Notes: generated from the sequence alone by a model not told the origin. 64,000 nucleotides of DNA from Vibrio sp. CAU 1672 (GCF_029223195.1 NZ_JARHUF010000001.1:372001-436000), one strand, 5' to 3'. Positions 33,384 to 43,133 are shown, numbered from the stretch's first letter. Numbers and translations are program-made.

Positions 33384-34415
33384 CTACAGTCCCCGCTCTT
33401 TAACCCATTCTCGAACCTTGATACCCGGCTCAATACCACTGACACCAGAGACAATGATCTGATCACCATCTTGCAATCCATCCAGCACCTGTTGTTTATC
33501 GTTCAAACTTACGATTGCCTTTTCAACTATGCCTTCAGCGGTTACCCGCCATACGCAGGTCACGCCATTTTCTTCGAATAACGCTGAATCCGGAATTTTA
33601 GTCGCACTGGCCACAGGAGCGACTAAATTGACCGTACCGGACATCCCCGGCAGAATGCCGATACCTTCCGGACGTCCCATCACCATGGTCACTTTATAAC
33701 TGCCTGTTTTAGGATCCGCTTCGGTATCGATTTCCTGAAATACCAAATCAAATGACTGTTCAGGGAATGAATCAAAAACCATACTCGCCTGCACCACGGC
33801 CTTACGATTAAAACGGTTCAGCAGATGATCAGGCAGTTGGAAAATCACCTTCATCACCTGATTGGACTGCACATTCATCACCCCTTCTTTGGCAGCGACA
33901 AACTCATGATTTTCAGCCGGAATATAAGAAATCGTCCCATCGTAGGGAGCCAGCAGCTTAGTGTAGCTCAGATTCGCTTTGGCTTGATCCCACTGCGCCT
34001 TGGCAGAATTGTGATTGGCTTTGGCCTGATCAAAGTCCTGTTCCGACACGACCTTATCTTTGCGCAATTTTTTATAGCGTTGGTACTGAACATCCGCTAA
34101 GCGATACTGCGCCCGTGCTTGCTTCTCCAATAAGGTATATTCATCAGGATTCAGTGTCGCCAGCACGTCACCTTTGTTTACCGGCTGTCCGGCATTGACT
34201 TCAATGGTTTGCAATAGCCCTGGCACTCGAAAGGCGAGAACAGCTCGGTCTCCGGCCTCACTCGTGGCAGGGAAACTTCTTTCAAACTGGGCGTTGCCGA
34301 CACTAACGGTAAACAGTTTCGCCGGACGTGATTCTGGCTCAGGAACGGGGGGAAGCTCTTTGCCACACCCTGATAATGAGAGTGCTATAGCAAAAGCAAC
34401 GAACACATTTTTCAT
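33384..34415 (-). CDS. RND efflux adaptor (membrane fusion) lipoprotein, first
   Basis: A 343-residue adaptor lipoprotein with signal ending A-L-S-L-S-G-C (Cys17). The lipoyl motif V-N-A-G-Q-P-V-N-K-G-D near residue 73, a hairpin with V-S-E-Q-D-F-D near 122, and L-L-A-P-Y-D-G near 153 give the standard adaptor layout. It is paralogous to, but clearly different from, the second adaptor; such pairs may form mixed hexamers on one pump. It is the first gene of the operon, and a perfect 10-bp inverted repeat sits 12 bases before its start (34428-34455), suggesting repressor control. Confidence 0.88.
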   Translation of the reverse strand: MKNVFVAFAIALSLSGCGKELPPVPEPESRPAKLFTVSVGNAQFERSFPATSEAGDRAVLAFRVPGLLQTIEVNAGQPVNKGDVLATLNPDEYTLLEKQARAQYRLADVQYQRYKKLRKDKVVSEQDFDQAKANHNSAKAQWDQAKANLSYTKLLAPYDGTISYIPAENHEFVAAKEGVMNVQSNQVMKVIFQLPDHLLNRFNRKAVVQASMVFDSFPEQSFDLVFQEIDTEADPKTGSYKVTMVMGRPEGIGILPGMSGTVNLVAPVASATKIPDSALFEENGVTCVWRVTAEGIVEKAIVSLNDKQQVLDGLQDGDQIIVSGVSGIEPGIKVREWVKERGL

Positions 34416-34427
34416 GCGAGTTGGTCC

Positions 34428-34455
34428 ACATTTATAGACAGTAAGCTATAAATGT
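34428..34455. promoter_or_regulatory. Operator-like palindrome before the RND operon
   Basis: ACATTTATAG (34428-34437) and CTATAAATGT (34446-34455) are exact inverse complements with an 8-base spacer. Position and symmetry fit a TetR-type repressor site, although no TetR gene is next to it. It could also form an mRNA hairpin in the 5' leader. Confidence 0.6.
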
Positions 34456-34552
34456 AGGTGAAACCTATAGAGACTTCTAGAATAATTCTTCTTATAAATG
34501 AACTGGTTGTAAATTACTTAAGTCGCTTCACATTAAACGCGGTTTTACGGGA

Positions 34553-34578
34553 TAAAAACAAGCAGGCGAAGGCCTGCT
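34553..34578 (-). terminator. Terminator of the psp operon
   Basis: AGCAGGC (34561-34567) pairs with GCCTGCT (34572-34578), and on the minus strand the stem is followed by TGTTTTTA. It lies just after the pspC stop. Confidence 0.85.
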
Positions 34579-34602
34579 CATTGGATTGGTGGGTAGTGCA
34601 TA

Positions 34603-34992
34603 TTATAACTTGTTGAACTCGCGGTTAACCCGGAAGGTTTCAGAGGTGACGTACGCCTCGAGATCTCGAATTTTGCCATCCAAACGGTCGAAATCACTCT
34701 CCAATATCCTCAGCAACTCATCTGCTGACTGGCCACGCTGCCAGGGTTTACTCTTTAAGGTGTGCTCTTGTTGCGCCTTGATGTTGGCACTGTAACTGAC
34801 CGGCTGTTTTTCCAGCATAAAAGTCATGGCTATGTATGCCAACAGCACCAAAAACGTCCCACCCAGCAATGCGGCGGATATCACCAAAATACGGACAAGC
34901 CAGACCTCTGCGCCAAAGTAATTGGCAATCCCAGCACACACCCCGGAAATTTTGCCGTTAACGGGATCGCGATACAGTTCATGCTTAATCAT
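34603..34992 (-). CDS. pspC: Envelope stress membrane protein PspC
   Basis: A 129-residue inner-membrane protein. The PspC domain is at the N-terminus (Y-R-D-P-V-N-G-K-I-S-G-V-C-A-G-I-A), followed by a transmembrane helix near residues 34-60, and a C-terminal coiled segment. PspC senses secretin-type and other inner-membrane damage with PspB and recruits PspA to the membrane. Its start overlaps the pspB stop by eight bases, so the two are translationally coupled. It is the last gene of pspABC. Confidence 0.95.
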   Translation of the reverse strand: MIKHELYRDPVNGKISGVCAGIANYFGAEVWLVRILVISAALLGGTFLVLLAYIAMTFMLEKQPVSYSANIKAQQEHTLKSKPWQRGQSADELLRILESDFDRLDGKIRDLEAYVTSETFRVNREFNKL

Positions 34993-35218
34993 ACTTGCGC
35001 CTCCAACTTGGCGATTCAGCGTCCAGAATGCGTTCCAGCGTTTCCACTCTAGACTGCATCGTCTCAGCCTTTTCAGACAGTACCTGCAGTCGCTCTATGT
35101 CCTGTCCCGACAGGGTACTATCTGTCTTGCGTTTGCTGCGATAGTGTAGGAAGAGCCATAATGGCGCGACAAAGATTAAAAAGACGATCAGTGGTCCTGT
35201 TATAAAAAATGGCGACAT
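34985..35218 (-). CDS. pspB: Phage shock protein B
   Basis: A 77-residue protein with one N-terminal transmembrane helix (I-T-G-P-L-I-V-F-L-I-F-V-A-P-L-W) and a cytoplasmic leucine-zipper-like coiled coil (residues 35-70). PspB pairs with PspC to relay membrane stress to PspA. It lies 14 bases after pspA and overlaps pspC by eight bases. Length and topology match the enterobacterial protein. Confidence 0.95.
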   Translation of the reverse strand: MSPFFITGPLIVFLIFVAPLWLFLHYRSKRKTDSTLSGQDIERLQVLSEKAETMQSRVETLERILDAESPSWRRKYD

Positions 35219-35232
35219 AAATGGCTCCTTGC

Positions 35233-35904
35233 TTATTTATCTTGAGATGACATCTGCTCTTTTAGTTTTGCCAGCTCTTTCTCAATCTCATCCTGCGCTT
35301 GCAGCTCGGCAAACTCTTGATCCAGTGATTTGGCATTACCGCTTTTGGCATACAAATCCGCTTCGGCTTCCATTTCATCAATCTTACGGGAAAACTGGTC
35401 AAACTTGGCCATGGCTTCATGAGTGCGTGCGGTATGCAGTTGCTTCTGAACATCACGACGGTTTGAAGCCGTCTGGGTACGGATAGCCAGCGCCTGCTGC
35501 TTCGCCCGGGTTTCGGCAATTTTGTTTTCCAGTTTGCCAATTTCCCCGGTGAGTTTTTCAATCGTTTCCTCGACCAGAGTTTGTTCAGTATGCAACCCTT
35601 TAACTACGTGTTCCAGCTTTTGTTTCTCTATCAAAGCTGCTCGTGCGAGATCTTCACGCTGCTTAACCAGTGCCAGGCTTGCTTTCTGTTGCCACTCTAC
35701 AATTTGCAGTTCCAGCAGCTCAACTTTACGTGTCAGCTCTTTTTTATCCGCAATGGCCTTAGCCGAGTTGGTACGCACTTCAACCAACGTATCTTCCATT
35801 TCCTGAATGATAAGACGGATCATTTTTTCCGGATCTTCCGCCTTGTCCAGCAATGCACTAATATTTGAGTTAACGATATCTGCAAAACGAGAAAAAATAC
35901 CCAT
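35233..35904 (-). CDS. pspA: Phage shock protein A
   Basis: A 223-residue ESCRT-III/IM30-family protein made almost wholly of long coiled-coil helices. The N-terminal amphipathic helix ([14 protein letters not shown]) binds stressed membrane. PspA protects the proton-motive force and, when free in the cytoplasm, inhibits PspF. The first gene of pspABC, it is preceded by a sigma-54 promoter at 35975-35991 and a good ribosome binding site (AGGAGTAC). This closes a feedback loop with the divergent pspF. Confidence 0.96.
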   Translation of the reverse strand: MGIFSRFADIVNSNISALLDKAEDPEKMIRLIIQEMEDTLVEVRTNSAKAIADKKELTRKVELLELQIVEWQQKASLALVKQREDLARAALIEKQKLEHVVKGLHTEQTLVEETIEKLTGEIGKLENKIAETRAKQQALAIRTQTASNRRDVQKQLHTARTHEAMAKFDQFSRKIDEMEAEADLYAKSGNAKSLDQEFAELQAQDEIEKELAKLKEQMSSQDK

Positions 35905-35974
35905 AATAGTACTCCTCTATTCCTATTTTTTACTCGGCAAGGTGGTCAATTGCCTTGTGTCTCCCAACAGATCT

Positions 35975-35991
35975 AACAAGTTGCATGCCAA
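35975..35991 (-). promoter_or_regulatory. Sigma-54 promoter of pspABC
   Basis: On the minus strand TTGGCATGCAACTTGTT has GG at 35989-35988 and GT at 35977-35976, ten bases apart. E. coli pspA also has GT rather than GC at -12, so the site is a good match despite the deviation from consensus. Confidence 0.8.
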
Positions 35992-36063
35992 GTTTTATAT
36001 TCTTATAAATCAACACCTTAATAATGGCATTGTAGCAAATTTGGTTTGTGCTATGATGTTTTA

Positions 36064-36078
36064 TGCCAACAGTTGGCA
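36064..36078. promoter_or_regulatory. Candidate PspF enhancer in the psp divergent region
   Basis: TGCCAAC-A-GTTGGCA is a perfect 7-bp-arm palindrome. It lies about 80 bases upstream of the pspA -24 element and in front of pspF, so it could serve both as the activation site and for pspF autorepression, as in E. coli. Confidence 0.55.
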
Positions 36079-36132
36079 ATTTTCACCAACCATAACTCAC
36101 CTATACAGAGTGGCTCGCATAAGAAGGATATT

Positions 36133-37146
36133 ATGAAGCAAAACCTGATTGGAGAATCGCCCGCCTTTCTCGCCGTGTTAGATAAAGTCTCACAACTGGC
36201 TCCGATCGAGCGCCCGGTACTGATTATCGGTGAACGAGGTACCGGTAAAGAACTGATTGCCCAGCGCTTACACTACTTGTCCAAACGTTGGGATAAACCT
36301 CTGATTTCACTAAACTGCGCAACACTCAGCGAAGGCTTGATTGACTCCGAACTGTTCGGCCATGAATCAGGTTCATTCACCGGCTCAAAAGGTAAGCACA
36401 AAGGGCGCTTTGAACGCGCGGAAGGTGGCACACTCTTCCTGGATGAACTTGCCACAGCCCCACTATTAGTTCAAGAAAAGTTGTTAAGGGTCATCGAATA
36501 TGGTGAATACGAGCGAGTCGGTGGCCATCAGGCGCTTAACGCCAATGTACGTTTGATCTGCGCCACCAATGCCAACATACCTCTGTTGGCCCAACAAGGA
36601 GAATTTCGTGCTGACTTACTGGATCGGTTGGCGTTTGATGTACTGCTGCTGCCACCTCTGCGCGAGCGCAAAGAAGACATACTTTCTCTGGCAGAACATT
36701 ACGCCATCAAGATGTGTCGTGAACTACAGCTAGAGTATTTTGTCGGTTTTACTCAAACCGCGCAGCAGGCGTTGCTGGACTACCCTTGGCCAGGCAACGT
36801 TCGTGAACTGAAAAATGTCGTCGAACGAGCCATCTACCAACACGGTTTAAGCGCTGAACCAATTAGCGAACTGGTCTTCAATCCATTCGAATCTCAATGG
36901 CAAGAAGACTTAGGGCATTTTGCCGAACCGGCGCAACAAACATTCAGTTCAGAAGAGCAGACAGCGCCACCGGTACAGTTTCCTATCGATTACAAACAAT
37001 GGCAGGAAGACCAGGACATTTCACTGCTGAACCAAGCTCTGGAAGAGGCGAAATTCAACCAGCGCCAGGCCGCTGAGTTACTTGGGCTCAGTTATCATCA
37101 ACTACGCGGAATGGTAAGAAAATACGGCTTAGTCGGGCAAAGTTAA
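36133..37146 (+). CDS. pspF: Phage shock operon transcriptional activator PspF
   Basis: A 337-residue sigma-54 activator that lacks an N-terminal sensory domain, as PspF does; control is by PspA. Walker A is G-E-R-G-T-G-K-E near residue 33, Walker B F-L-D-E-L near 103, the arginine-finger region F-R-A-D-L-L-D-R-L near 157, and a Fis helix-turn-helix ends the protein. The sigma-54-contact loop reads G-S-F-T-G-S (80-85) in place of the canonical GAFTGA. The ATG at 36133 follows AAGGATATT. It is divergent from pspABC and lies about 250 bases upstream of sapA. Confidence 0.94.
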   Translation: MKQNLIGESPAFLAVLDKVSQLAPIERPVLIIGERGTGKELIAQRLHYLSKRWDKPLISLNCATLSEGLIDSELFGHESGSFTGSKGKHKGRFERAEGGTLFLDELATAPLLVQEKLLRVIEYGEYERVGGHQALNANVRLICATNANIPLLAQQGEFRADLLDRLAFDVLLLPPLRERKEDILSLAEHYAIKMCRELQLEYFVGFTQTAQQALLDYPWPGNVRELKNVVERAIYQHGLSAEPISELVFNPFESQWQEDLGHFAEPAQQTFSSEEQTAPPVQFPIDYKQWQEDQDISLLNQALEEAKFNQRQAAELLGLSYHQLRGMVRKYGLVGQS

Positions 37147-37397
37147 ACCTAACCGCTGATAGCTCACTATACTGTGGATAGTAGGGTGAGATTCCGTGCT
37201 CACTTTAGCTCTGTATCTTGGCCAGTCAGGGCTAAAGAGGGAAATAAAGCCACTAATTTGATCTAACACGTTGTCAGCCAATAATTTATGTTTGGAGCAA
37301 GTTCACAAAGGTGTTAAATTAGCGAGATCATTTTCGCTTGAGCGCCGAGCACCCGTTGTTAAGCAGACCAAGCAAGATCCCATGACCATTTCATATT

Positions 37398-39017
37398 ATG
37401 AAAGCTTTGATAAGACTATCGCTGGGCCTACTCGGTATAAGCCTGCTCACCGCGTGCGGTGAAGAAATCGATCACGACGACATTCGCAGGCAAGGCTTTG
37501 TTTTTTGTGGGCAAGGTAAACCGAGCTCCTTTAATCCCCAGCTTGTAGACAGTGGCATCACCGCCGAAGCGCTAAGCCCACAACTCTACGATACATTACT
37601 CACTCTGGATGCTAATACTCACCAGCCGATCCCCAATGTGGCAGAGGACTGGGACGTTAATGATGAAGGCACCGAGTATACCTTTACCCTGAAACAAGGC
37701 ATTCAGTTTCAAACCACCCCATGGTTTACCCCAACTCGCACGCTCAATGCAAATGACGTGGTATTCAGTTTTAAACGCATAATTGATAAAGAACACCCCT
37801 ATCACAATGTCGGCGGAGGATTTTACCCTTGGTTTGCCGGGCTTGATTTTCAGAACTTGCTGCAAGAGGTCACAGCGGTTGATCCTTACACCGTCAAGTT
37901 CACTCTCAAACAGCCCAATTTTGCGTTTCTCGCTAACATTGCCACCAGTCATGCGGTGATATTATCTGAAGAATATGCGCACAATCTCGCGGCGGAAGAC
38001 AACAAGGCACAAATAGATCAACTACCGGTAGGCACCGGCCCTTTCCAGTTAAAAGAGTACCAGGTCAACGATCTGATCCGGCTTAAGCGTCACCCCAATT
38101 ACTGGCATAAACCGGCCAAAATGAAGCAAGTCGTGTTTGATATTTCCCATCGTGGCACCGGCACGCTGGCGAAACTGTTACGGAATGAATGTGATGTATT
38201 ATCATCGCCGATTTCCAGCCAGATTCCGCTCATTAAAGAAACTGACAGCTTAAACCTGACTGCAACACCAGCCAACAATGTGTCGTTCATTGCGATTAAC
38301 ACCCGCCATCCTGCTTTGTCCGATCCGCGTGTTCGGCAGGCACTGAACCTGGCTATCAACCGACAGAATATTCTCGATTCGGTCTACTACGGTACGGGAA
38401 CAACCGCATATACCCTGTTGCCGCCGAACTCCTGGGCCTATCAAAAAGATAGCGTCAAAATCCGCTATGACAGAAACTATGCCTTAGCACTGCTGCGTGA
38501 AGCCGGCTATGAAGATGGCCTGTCACTCTCGATGTGGGTGCCACTTGAACCACGTGCTTTTAACCCTAGCCCAAGAAAAACAGCCGAACTGATCCAGTCC
38601 AACTTTGCTGATATCGGCATACAGCTTAACCTGTTTACCGATGACCGCTTCGAGCGTACCCAGCTCGAAAATATCGCTGATGTCGATTTGCTGTTAACTG
38701 GCTGGATAGGGACCACGGGAGATCCCGATAATTTCCTGCGACCATTGCTGTCCTGTGAATCGAAAAAAGTCGGCCTTAACGTAGCAATGTGGTGTAACGA
38801 TGATTTCGACTTTTTGCTCGATCTGGCATTGGAGACCCAACAACCGCGTTACCGGTTAAACCTGTATCACCAGGCTCAGAACATACTGAATGAAGAGTTC
38901 CCGGTCATTCCGCTGGCACATGGTGTTCAGTTCCGCGCTCATGATAAGTCTCTGAAAGGCTTCAAACAAAGCCCGTTCAATGCCCAACCATTTGATCAAG
39001 TTGAGAGAGTCCATTAA
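37398..39017 (+). CDS. sapA: Peptide ABC transporter substrate-binding lipoprotein SapA
   Basis: A 539-residue family-5 (DppA/OppA-like) binding protein with a lipoprotein signal ending L-L-T-A-C (Cys20). Landmarks are P-S-S-F-N-P-Q-L near residue 42 and the D-V-V-F-S-F-K-R segment near 119. In enterobacteria SapA binds antimicrobial peptides and, in Haemophilus, also heme. It heads sapABCDF: its stop shares its last base with the sapB ATG. There is no strong Shine-Dalgarno. The gap 37147-37397 after pspF holds no gene. Confidence 0.92.
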   Translation: MKALIRLSLGLLGISLLTACGEEIDHDDIRRQGFVFCGQGKPSSFNPQLVDSGITAEALSPQLYDTLLTLDANTHQPIPNVAEDWDVNDEGTEYTFTLKQGIQFQTTPWFTPTRTLNANDVVFSFKRIIDKEHPYHNVGGGFYPWFAGLDFQNLLQEVTAVDPYTVKFTLKQPNFAFLANIATSHAVILSEEYAHNLAAEDNKAQIDQLPVGTGPFQLKEYQVNDLIRLKRHPNYWHKPAKMKQVVFDISHRGTGTLAKLLRNECDVLSSPISSQIPLIKETDSLNLTATPANNVSFIAINTRHPALSDPRVRQALNLAINRQNILDSVYYGTGTTAYTLLPPNSWAYQKDSVKIRYDRNYALALLREAGYEDGLSLSMWVPLEPRAFNPSPRKTAELIQSNFADIGIQLNLFTDDRFERTQLENIADVDLLLTGWIGTTGDPDNFLRPLLSCESKKVGLNVAMWCNDDFDFLLDLALETQQPRYRLNLYHQAQNILNEEFPVIPLAHGVQFRAHDKSLKGFKQSPFNAQPFDQVERVH

Positions 39018-39979
39018 TGCTTTGGTATGCAATCAGAAGATTCAACCTGTTCTTTATTACCTTCATGATCCTAACCTTGGTGGGTTTTTCCTTACTGCGT
39101 TTGGATCCGCTTTCGCATTGGGCAAACATTGAGTTCTGGTCGGGATGGCAGAGCTACCTTACTGAGCTTTCACAACTCAACTTTGGTATCAGTAAAAGTG
39201 GCAACGCCATTTATGATGAGCTTGTTATTGTATTTCCGGCCACACTGGAGCTGTGTTTTTTTGCCTTTGCAGTCTCACTGCTGATCGGTATTCCAGTGGG
39301 TACCATTGCCGGAATGAAACAAGGCAAATGGCTTGATACCAGCATTTCCTTCATCTCCATGTCCGGCTATTCAGCGCCGATATTTTGGGTCGCGATGATG
39401 CTGATCATGTATTTCTCATTGGAATACCCAATCTTCCCCGTAGCCGGACGCTATGACCTGCTGTACGAAATCAATCATATTACCGGCTTCGCCATCATTG
39501 ATGCATTTTTGGCCACCGGCGAATACCGGGCCCACGCACTGCAAAGCGTCCTGGAACACATTACCCTACCCTGTCTGGTATTGGCTTTAGCCCCAACAAC
39601 ACAGGTTATCGGTATGATGCGTTCTTCGGTGGCACAGGTAATGAGCCAAAACTATATCCGTGCTGCACGCATCAAAGGCCTGTCAAACCGGGAAATCGTT
39701 ACCCAACATGTGCTCAGAAATGCCATTCCACCCATCGTGCCAAAGGTCGGTGTACAGTTATCCAGTATGATCACCTTAGCCATCATCACCGAGTCAATTT
39801 TTAACTGGCCTGGTATTGGCCGTTGGCTGTTGGATGCCCTATCCAGCCAGGATTATGCTTCAATCCAAGCCGGGGTAATGGTTATTGCCACGCTGGTTTT
39901 GATGGCCAACATTCTCTCTGACCTGATTGGTGCAATGATCAACCCACTAGTACGCAAGGAATGGTATGCTAACAAATAA
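39017..39979 (+). CDS. sapB: Peptide ABC transporter permease SapB
   Basis: A 320-residue inner-membrane permease of the DppB/OppB type with an N-terminal helix and a transport domain of five further helices. The EAA loop reads R-A-A-R-I-K-G-L-S-N-R-E-I near residue 214, which docks on the ATPases. The start overlaps the sapA stop by one base and the end overlaps sapC by 14 bases. It pairs with SapC to form the pore. Confidence 0.94.
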   Translation: MLWYAIRRFNLFFITFMILTLVGFSLLRLDPLSHWANIEFWSGWQSYLTELSQLNFGISKSGNAIYDELVIVFPATLELCFFAFAVSLLIGIPVGTIAGMKQGKWLDTSISFISMSGYSAPIFWVAMMLIMYFSLEYPIFPVAGRYDLLYEINHITGFAIIDAFLATGEYRAHALQSVLEHITLPCLVLALAPTTQVIGMMRSSVAQVMSQNYIRAARIKGLSNREIVTQHVLRNAIPPIVPKVGVQLSSMITLAIITESIFNWPGIGRWLLDALSSQDYASIQAGVMVIATLVLMANILSDLIGAMINPLVRKEWYANK

Positions 39980-40853
39980 CGTTTATCAGGAAGAGCACAT
40001 TCCGACTCAGTTTGAACGCTTCTGGCGCAGCTACCGGGCTAACAGCCTGGCCATGTTTGGGTTATGGTGCTTGATCTTTGTCATCTTGGTGACAATATTG
40101 GCCCCCTGGCTCGCCCCCTATGATCCGCAATCCCAGTCCGGTGAACTGCTTGTCCCGCCTTCATGGAACCCGGAAGGCACCGTCGACTACTTTCTCGGCA
40201 CTGACGATTTAGGCCGCGATATTTTGTCCCGGCTGATCATTGGCTCACAACTGACTTTCGGCGCCGCGGTTGTGATCACCGCCATCGCCGCGCTGCTCGG
40301 TTGTGTGATTGGCATTTTAGCCGGCATGACGAAAGGCTTACTCTCCAGTATCCTGAACCATCTCCTCGATACGGTCATGTCGATCCCTTCGCTGTTATTG
40401 GCGATTATTTTTGTCGCTTTCCTCGGTTTCGGTGAGTTCAACATTTTGCTGGCAATTTGCCTGGCGCTGATCCCCCGCTTTATTCGCTCGGTATATATTG
40501 CCGTCCATACTGAAGTCGAAAAAGATTACATCATGGCTGCTCGTTTGGACGGGGCGAATGACTTTTACCTGCTGTGGAACTCAATTTTTCCCAACATCCT
40601 GACCGTCATTGCCGCTGAGCTGACGCTCGCACTGTCCGTCGCGATCTTAGATATCACCGCATTAGGCTTTCTCGGCTTAGGTGCCCAGGCACCAAGTACC
40701 GAATGGGGGGCCATCCTGGGCGACTCGGTCGAACTGATCTACCTGGCCCCATGGACAGTAACCCTACCCGGCCTTACCATCATGTTTACCGTGGTTGTCA
40801 TAAACTTAGTAGGCGAAGGTGTCCGTCAGGCACTCAACGCGGGGATCGAATAA
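39966..40853 (+). CDS. sapC: Peptide ABC transporter permease SapC
   Basis: A 295-residue permease of the DppC/OppC type. An N-terminal OppC segment carries the first helix, then [12 protein letters not shown] (residue 78 on) introduces the transport domain. The EAA-like loop is [10 protein letters not shown] near residue 191. The sequence overlaps sapB at the start and shares one base with sapD at the end. Confidence 0.94.
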   Translation: MLTNNVYQEEHIPTQFERFWRSYRANSLAMFGLWCLIFVILVTILAPWLAPYDPQSQSGELLVPPSWNPEGTVDYFLGTDDLGRDILSRLIIGSQLTFGAAVVITAIAALLGCVIGILAGMTKGLLSSILNHLLDTVMSIPSLLLAIIFVAFLGFGEFNILLAICLALIPRFIRSVYIAVHTEVEKDYIMAARLDGANDFYLLWNSIFPNILTVIAAELTLALSVAILDITALGFLGLGAQAPSTEWGAILGDSVELIYLAPWTVTLPGLTIMFTVVVINLVGEGVRQALNAGIE

Positions 40854-41848
40854 TGCCGTTGTTAGATATTCGACACTTAACAATTGAAATTGAAACTCCA
40901 CAGGGATTAGTAAAAGCGGTTGACCGCATGAGCCTGAGCCTGAATGAAGGCGAAATCCGAGGCCTGGTAGGTGAATCAGGCTCGGGTAAAAGCCTGGTGG
41001 CCAAGGCGATCGTCGGCGTGTGTAAAGACAACTGGAAAGTCAGCGCTGACCGCATGCGCCTGGGCAATATTGACCTGCTGCAGCTGACACCAAGAGAGCG
41101 TCGCCGGGTGATCGCCCGTGACATTGCGATGATCTTCCAGGAACCGTCTACCTGTTTGGATCCCTCTGAAGAGGTGGGCAAGCAACTGATTGAATCGATC
41201 CCTGCCCGTGCCTTTGAAGGCAAATGGTGGGAGCGCTTCAAGTGGCGTAAAAAACAGGCCATCGCCTTGCTGCATAAAGTCGGGATCAAAGATCACCGTC
41301 GCTTGATGGACAGTTATCCCTATGAACTGACTGATGGTGAGTGCCAAAAAGTCATGATTGCGATGGCGATTGCGACCAAACCCAAAGTACTGATCGCCGA
41401 CGAACCAACCAACGATTTGGACCCGATCACCCAGTCACAAATCCTGCGTTTGCTTAGCCGGATGAACCAGCTCAACAACACCACCATAGTGTTGATAGGC
41501 CATGACTTAACGACCATCACCCAGTGGGCAGACCGGATTACCGTCATGTACTGTGGCCAGTCAGTTGAATCGGCTGACACGGCAACCATCATTGCTGCAC
41601 CGAAGCACCCCTACACGGCCGCGCTGCTCAAGGCTATGCCCGACTTCAATGACTGGCTGCCACACAAGCAAAAACTGCAGTCACTGCCCGGCTCAATCCC
41701 TCCGCTGCAGCATTTACCGATTGGCTGTCGTTTGGGTCCGCGCTGCCCGTACGCCCAGCGCCAATGTGTCGAGATGCCGCGCACCCGACGGATTAAGAAT
41801 CATAAATTTAGCTGTCACTTCCCATTGAATACGGAGAAAAAGTCATGA
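40853..41848 (+). CDS. sapD: Peptide ABC transporter ATP-binding protein SapD
   Basis: A 331-residue ATPase of the DppD/OppD type. Walker A is G-E-S-G-S-G-K-S near residue 40, Walker B L-I-A-D-E-P near 181, and the family's C-terminal oligopeptide domain holds a cysteine cluster ([10 protein letters not shown]) near 294-307. The signature motif is L-T-D-G-E-C-Q-K rather than LSGGQ; E. coli SapD has the same kind of change. The ATG at 40853 shares a base with the sapC stop; a longer frame from 40703 is rejected because it lies inside sapC. SapD in E. coli also supports Trk potassium uptake. Confidence 0.94.
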   Translation: MPLLDIRHLTIEIETPQGLVKAVDRMSLSLNEGEIRGLVGESGSGKSLVAKAIVGVCKDNWKVSADRMRLGNIDLLQLTPRERRRVIARDIAMIFQEPSTCLDPSEEVGKQLIESIPARAFEGKWWERFKWRKKQAIALLHKVGIKDHRRLMDSYPYELTDGECQKVMIAMAIATKPKVLIADEPTNDLDPITQSQILRLLSRMNQLNNTTIVLIGHDLTTITQWADRITVMYCGQSVESADTATIIAAPKHPYTAALLKAMPDFNDWLPHKQKLQSLPGSIPPLQHLPIGCRLGPRCPYAQRQCVEMPRTRRIKNHKFSCHFPLNTEKKS

Positions 41849-42627
41849 GTGCGTTGCTTGAAGTCGACAACCTATCCAAGCAGTTTGTCACGCGCTCAGG
41901 CTTGTTCAAACGCACGGTCAAACAAGCGGTCAAGCCGGTCAGCTTTACGTTAGAGCCAGGGCAAACCATCGGGTTTATCGGCCAGAACGGTTCAGGGAAG
42001 TCGACTCTGGCCCGGATGCTGGCCGGTGTAATCGAACCGACTTCCGGTGAAATCCGGGTAAATGGTGAGCGCCTGGAGCATAAGGATTACGCCACGCGCT
42101 GCAAGCTGATCCGGATGATTTTCCAGGATCCCAACACCTCACTCAACCCACGGATCCAAATTGGGCGTATCCTCGAAGGACCATTAAAGCGAAACACCAA
42201 TATGCCGCCGGAAGCGAGGATGAACCGGGTCAAACAAACCTTATTACGAGTCGGCCTGTTACCGGAACACGCTTATTTTTACCCGCAAATGTTAGCGGCG
42301 GGGCAAAAACAACGGGTATGTCTGGCGCGGGCGCTAATTCTCCAGCCTTCAATCATCGTCGCCGATGAGGCGCTGAACGGCCTGGATATGGCGATGCGCT
42401 CCCAGATCATCAACTTGTTTCTGGAACTGCAGGAAGAGATGGGATTGTCCTTTATCTATGTGTCCCAGCATATTGGCATCATAAAACACATTACGGATAA
42501 AGTGATGGTCATGCATGAAGGTGAGGTGGTGGAATTCGGTGACACCAACCAGGTGCTGACCCAACCTGAACACCCAATCACCCAGAGGCTGGTCGAAAGC
42601 CACTTCTACAAGGCCCCTGGCCACTGA
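41845..42627 (+). CDS. sapF: Peptide ABC transporter ATP-binding protein SapF
   Basis: A 260-residue ATPase of the DppF/OppF type. Walker A is G-Q-N-G-S-G-K-S-T near residue 48, Walker B I-V-A-D-E-A near 172 and the H-loop region I-Y-V-S-Q-H near 208. The signature is L-A-A-G-Q-K-Q-R, matching the altered signature of E. coli SapF. It overlaps sapD by four bases (ATGA) and ends the operon before the shared terminator at 42663-42690. Confidence 0.94.
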   Translation: MSALLEVDNLSKQFVTRSGLFKRTVKQAVKPVSFTLEPGQTIGFIGQNGSGKSTLARMLAGVIEPTSGEIRVNGERLEHKDYATRCKLIRMIFQDPNTSLNPRIQIGRILEGPLKRNTNMPPEARMNRVKQTLLRVGLLPEHAYFYPQMLAAGQKQRVCLARALILQPSIIVADEALNGLDMAMRSQIINLFLELQEEMGLSFIYVSQHIGIIKHITDKVMVMHEGEVVEFGDTNQVLTQPEHPITQRLVESHFYKAPGH

Positions 42628-42662
42628 TGACAGCCAGAGCTCAAAAAGCGTAGCTATGAATG

Positions 42663-42690
42663 AAAAAGCCTGCATCTGTGCAGGCTTTTT
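42663..42690. terminator. Bidirectional terminator between sapF and the DUF2750 gene
   Basis: AAAAAGCCTGCA (42663-42674) pairs with TGCAGGCTTTTT (42679-42690) around TCTG. The symmetric A and T tracts let it serve both convergent genes. Confidence 0.95.
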
Positions 42691-42719
42691 CGTATTTGTC
42701 AGAGCTGAACTCGCAGAAA

Positions 42720-43109
42720 TTAGCGACGGCTCGCTTGCTTACGCAGTTCGAAATCAAACTCGTCCGGGAACAGAACCACACCTTCTTCGTTCTGGTTTGG
42801 GAACACCACAACAGATAGCTCATCGTCTTCCAGACCCGAGGTCCAGCGGCTATGCCATTTGTTCAATGAGATCGCTTCCGGCTCACACTCTTCCCACTCC
42901 CCAGTCGCCCATTGCTGGGCAAACTCTTGGTTTGGCCAAACCGGGACACAATCGTCGTCTTCGGTGTTTAACATCACGCAGCCGTGCTCATCTTTCAGGA
43001 TCCACACTTTGCGATTGGCAACGATCTCTTTCACACAGTATTTCAATCGCTGCTCTTCGTTGTAGCGATTAATAGTGTCCATTTGCTCTTGGGTTAATGC
43101 TTCAGACAT
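42720..43109 (-). CDS. DUF2750-family protein
   Basis: A 129-residue acidic protein that fits the DUF2750 family. Recognisable parts are Y-C-V-K-E-I-V-A-N-R-K-V-W-I-L near residue 24, V-P-V-W-P-N-Q-E-F-A near 50, and V-V-V-F-P-N-Q near 103, a pattern typical of small two-layer domains that may bind a partner. The ATG at 43109 is chosen because AGGAGA lies six bases before it; a longer frame to 43157 would run through the ppaC terminator. No function is known. Confidence 0.85.
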   Translation of the reverse strand: MSEALTQEQMDTINRYNEEQRLKYCVKEIVANRKVWILKDEHGCVMLNTEDDDCVPVWPNQEFAQQWATGEWEECEPEAISLNKWHSRWTSGLEDDELSVVVFPNQNEEGVVLFPDEFDFELRKQASRR

Positions 43110-43133
43110 GTTCGTCTCCTGTTTCCCATAGAA

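Noticed and set aside
40703..40852. Upstream extension of sapD
   Set aside because: The extra 50 codons lie inside sapC in another frame and do not match SapD. The ATG at 40853 gives the canonical start.
41300..42330. Non-LSGGQ signature motifs in SapD (LTDGE) and SapF (LAAGQ)
   Set aside because: E. coli SapD and SapF have the same kind of departures, so they are a family trait and not an anomaly of this genome.
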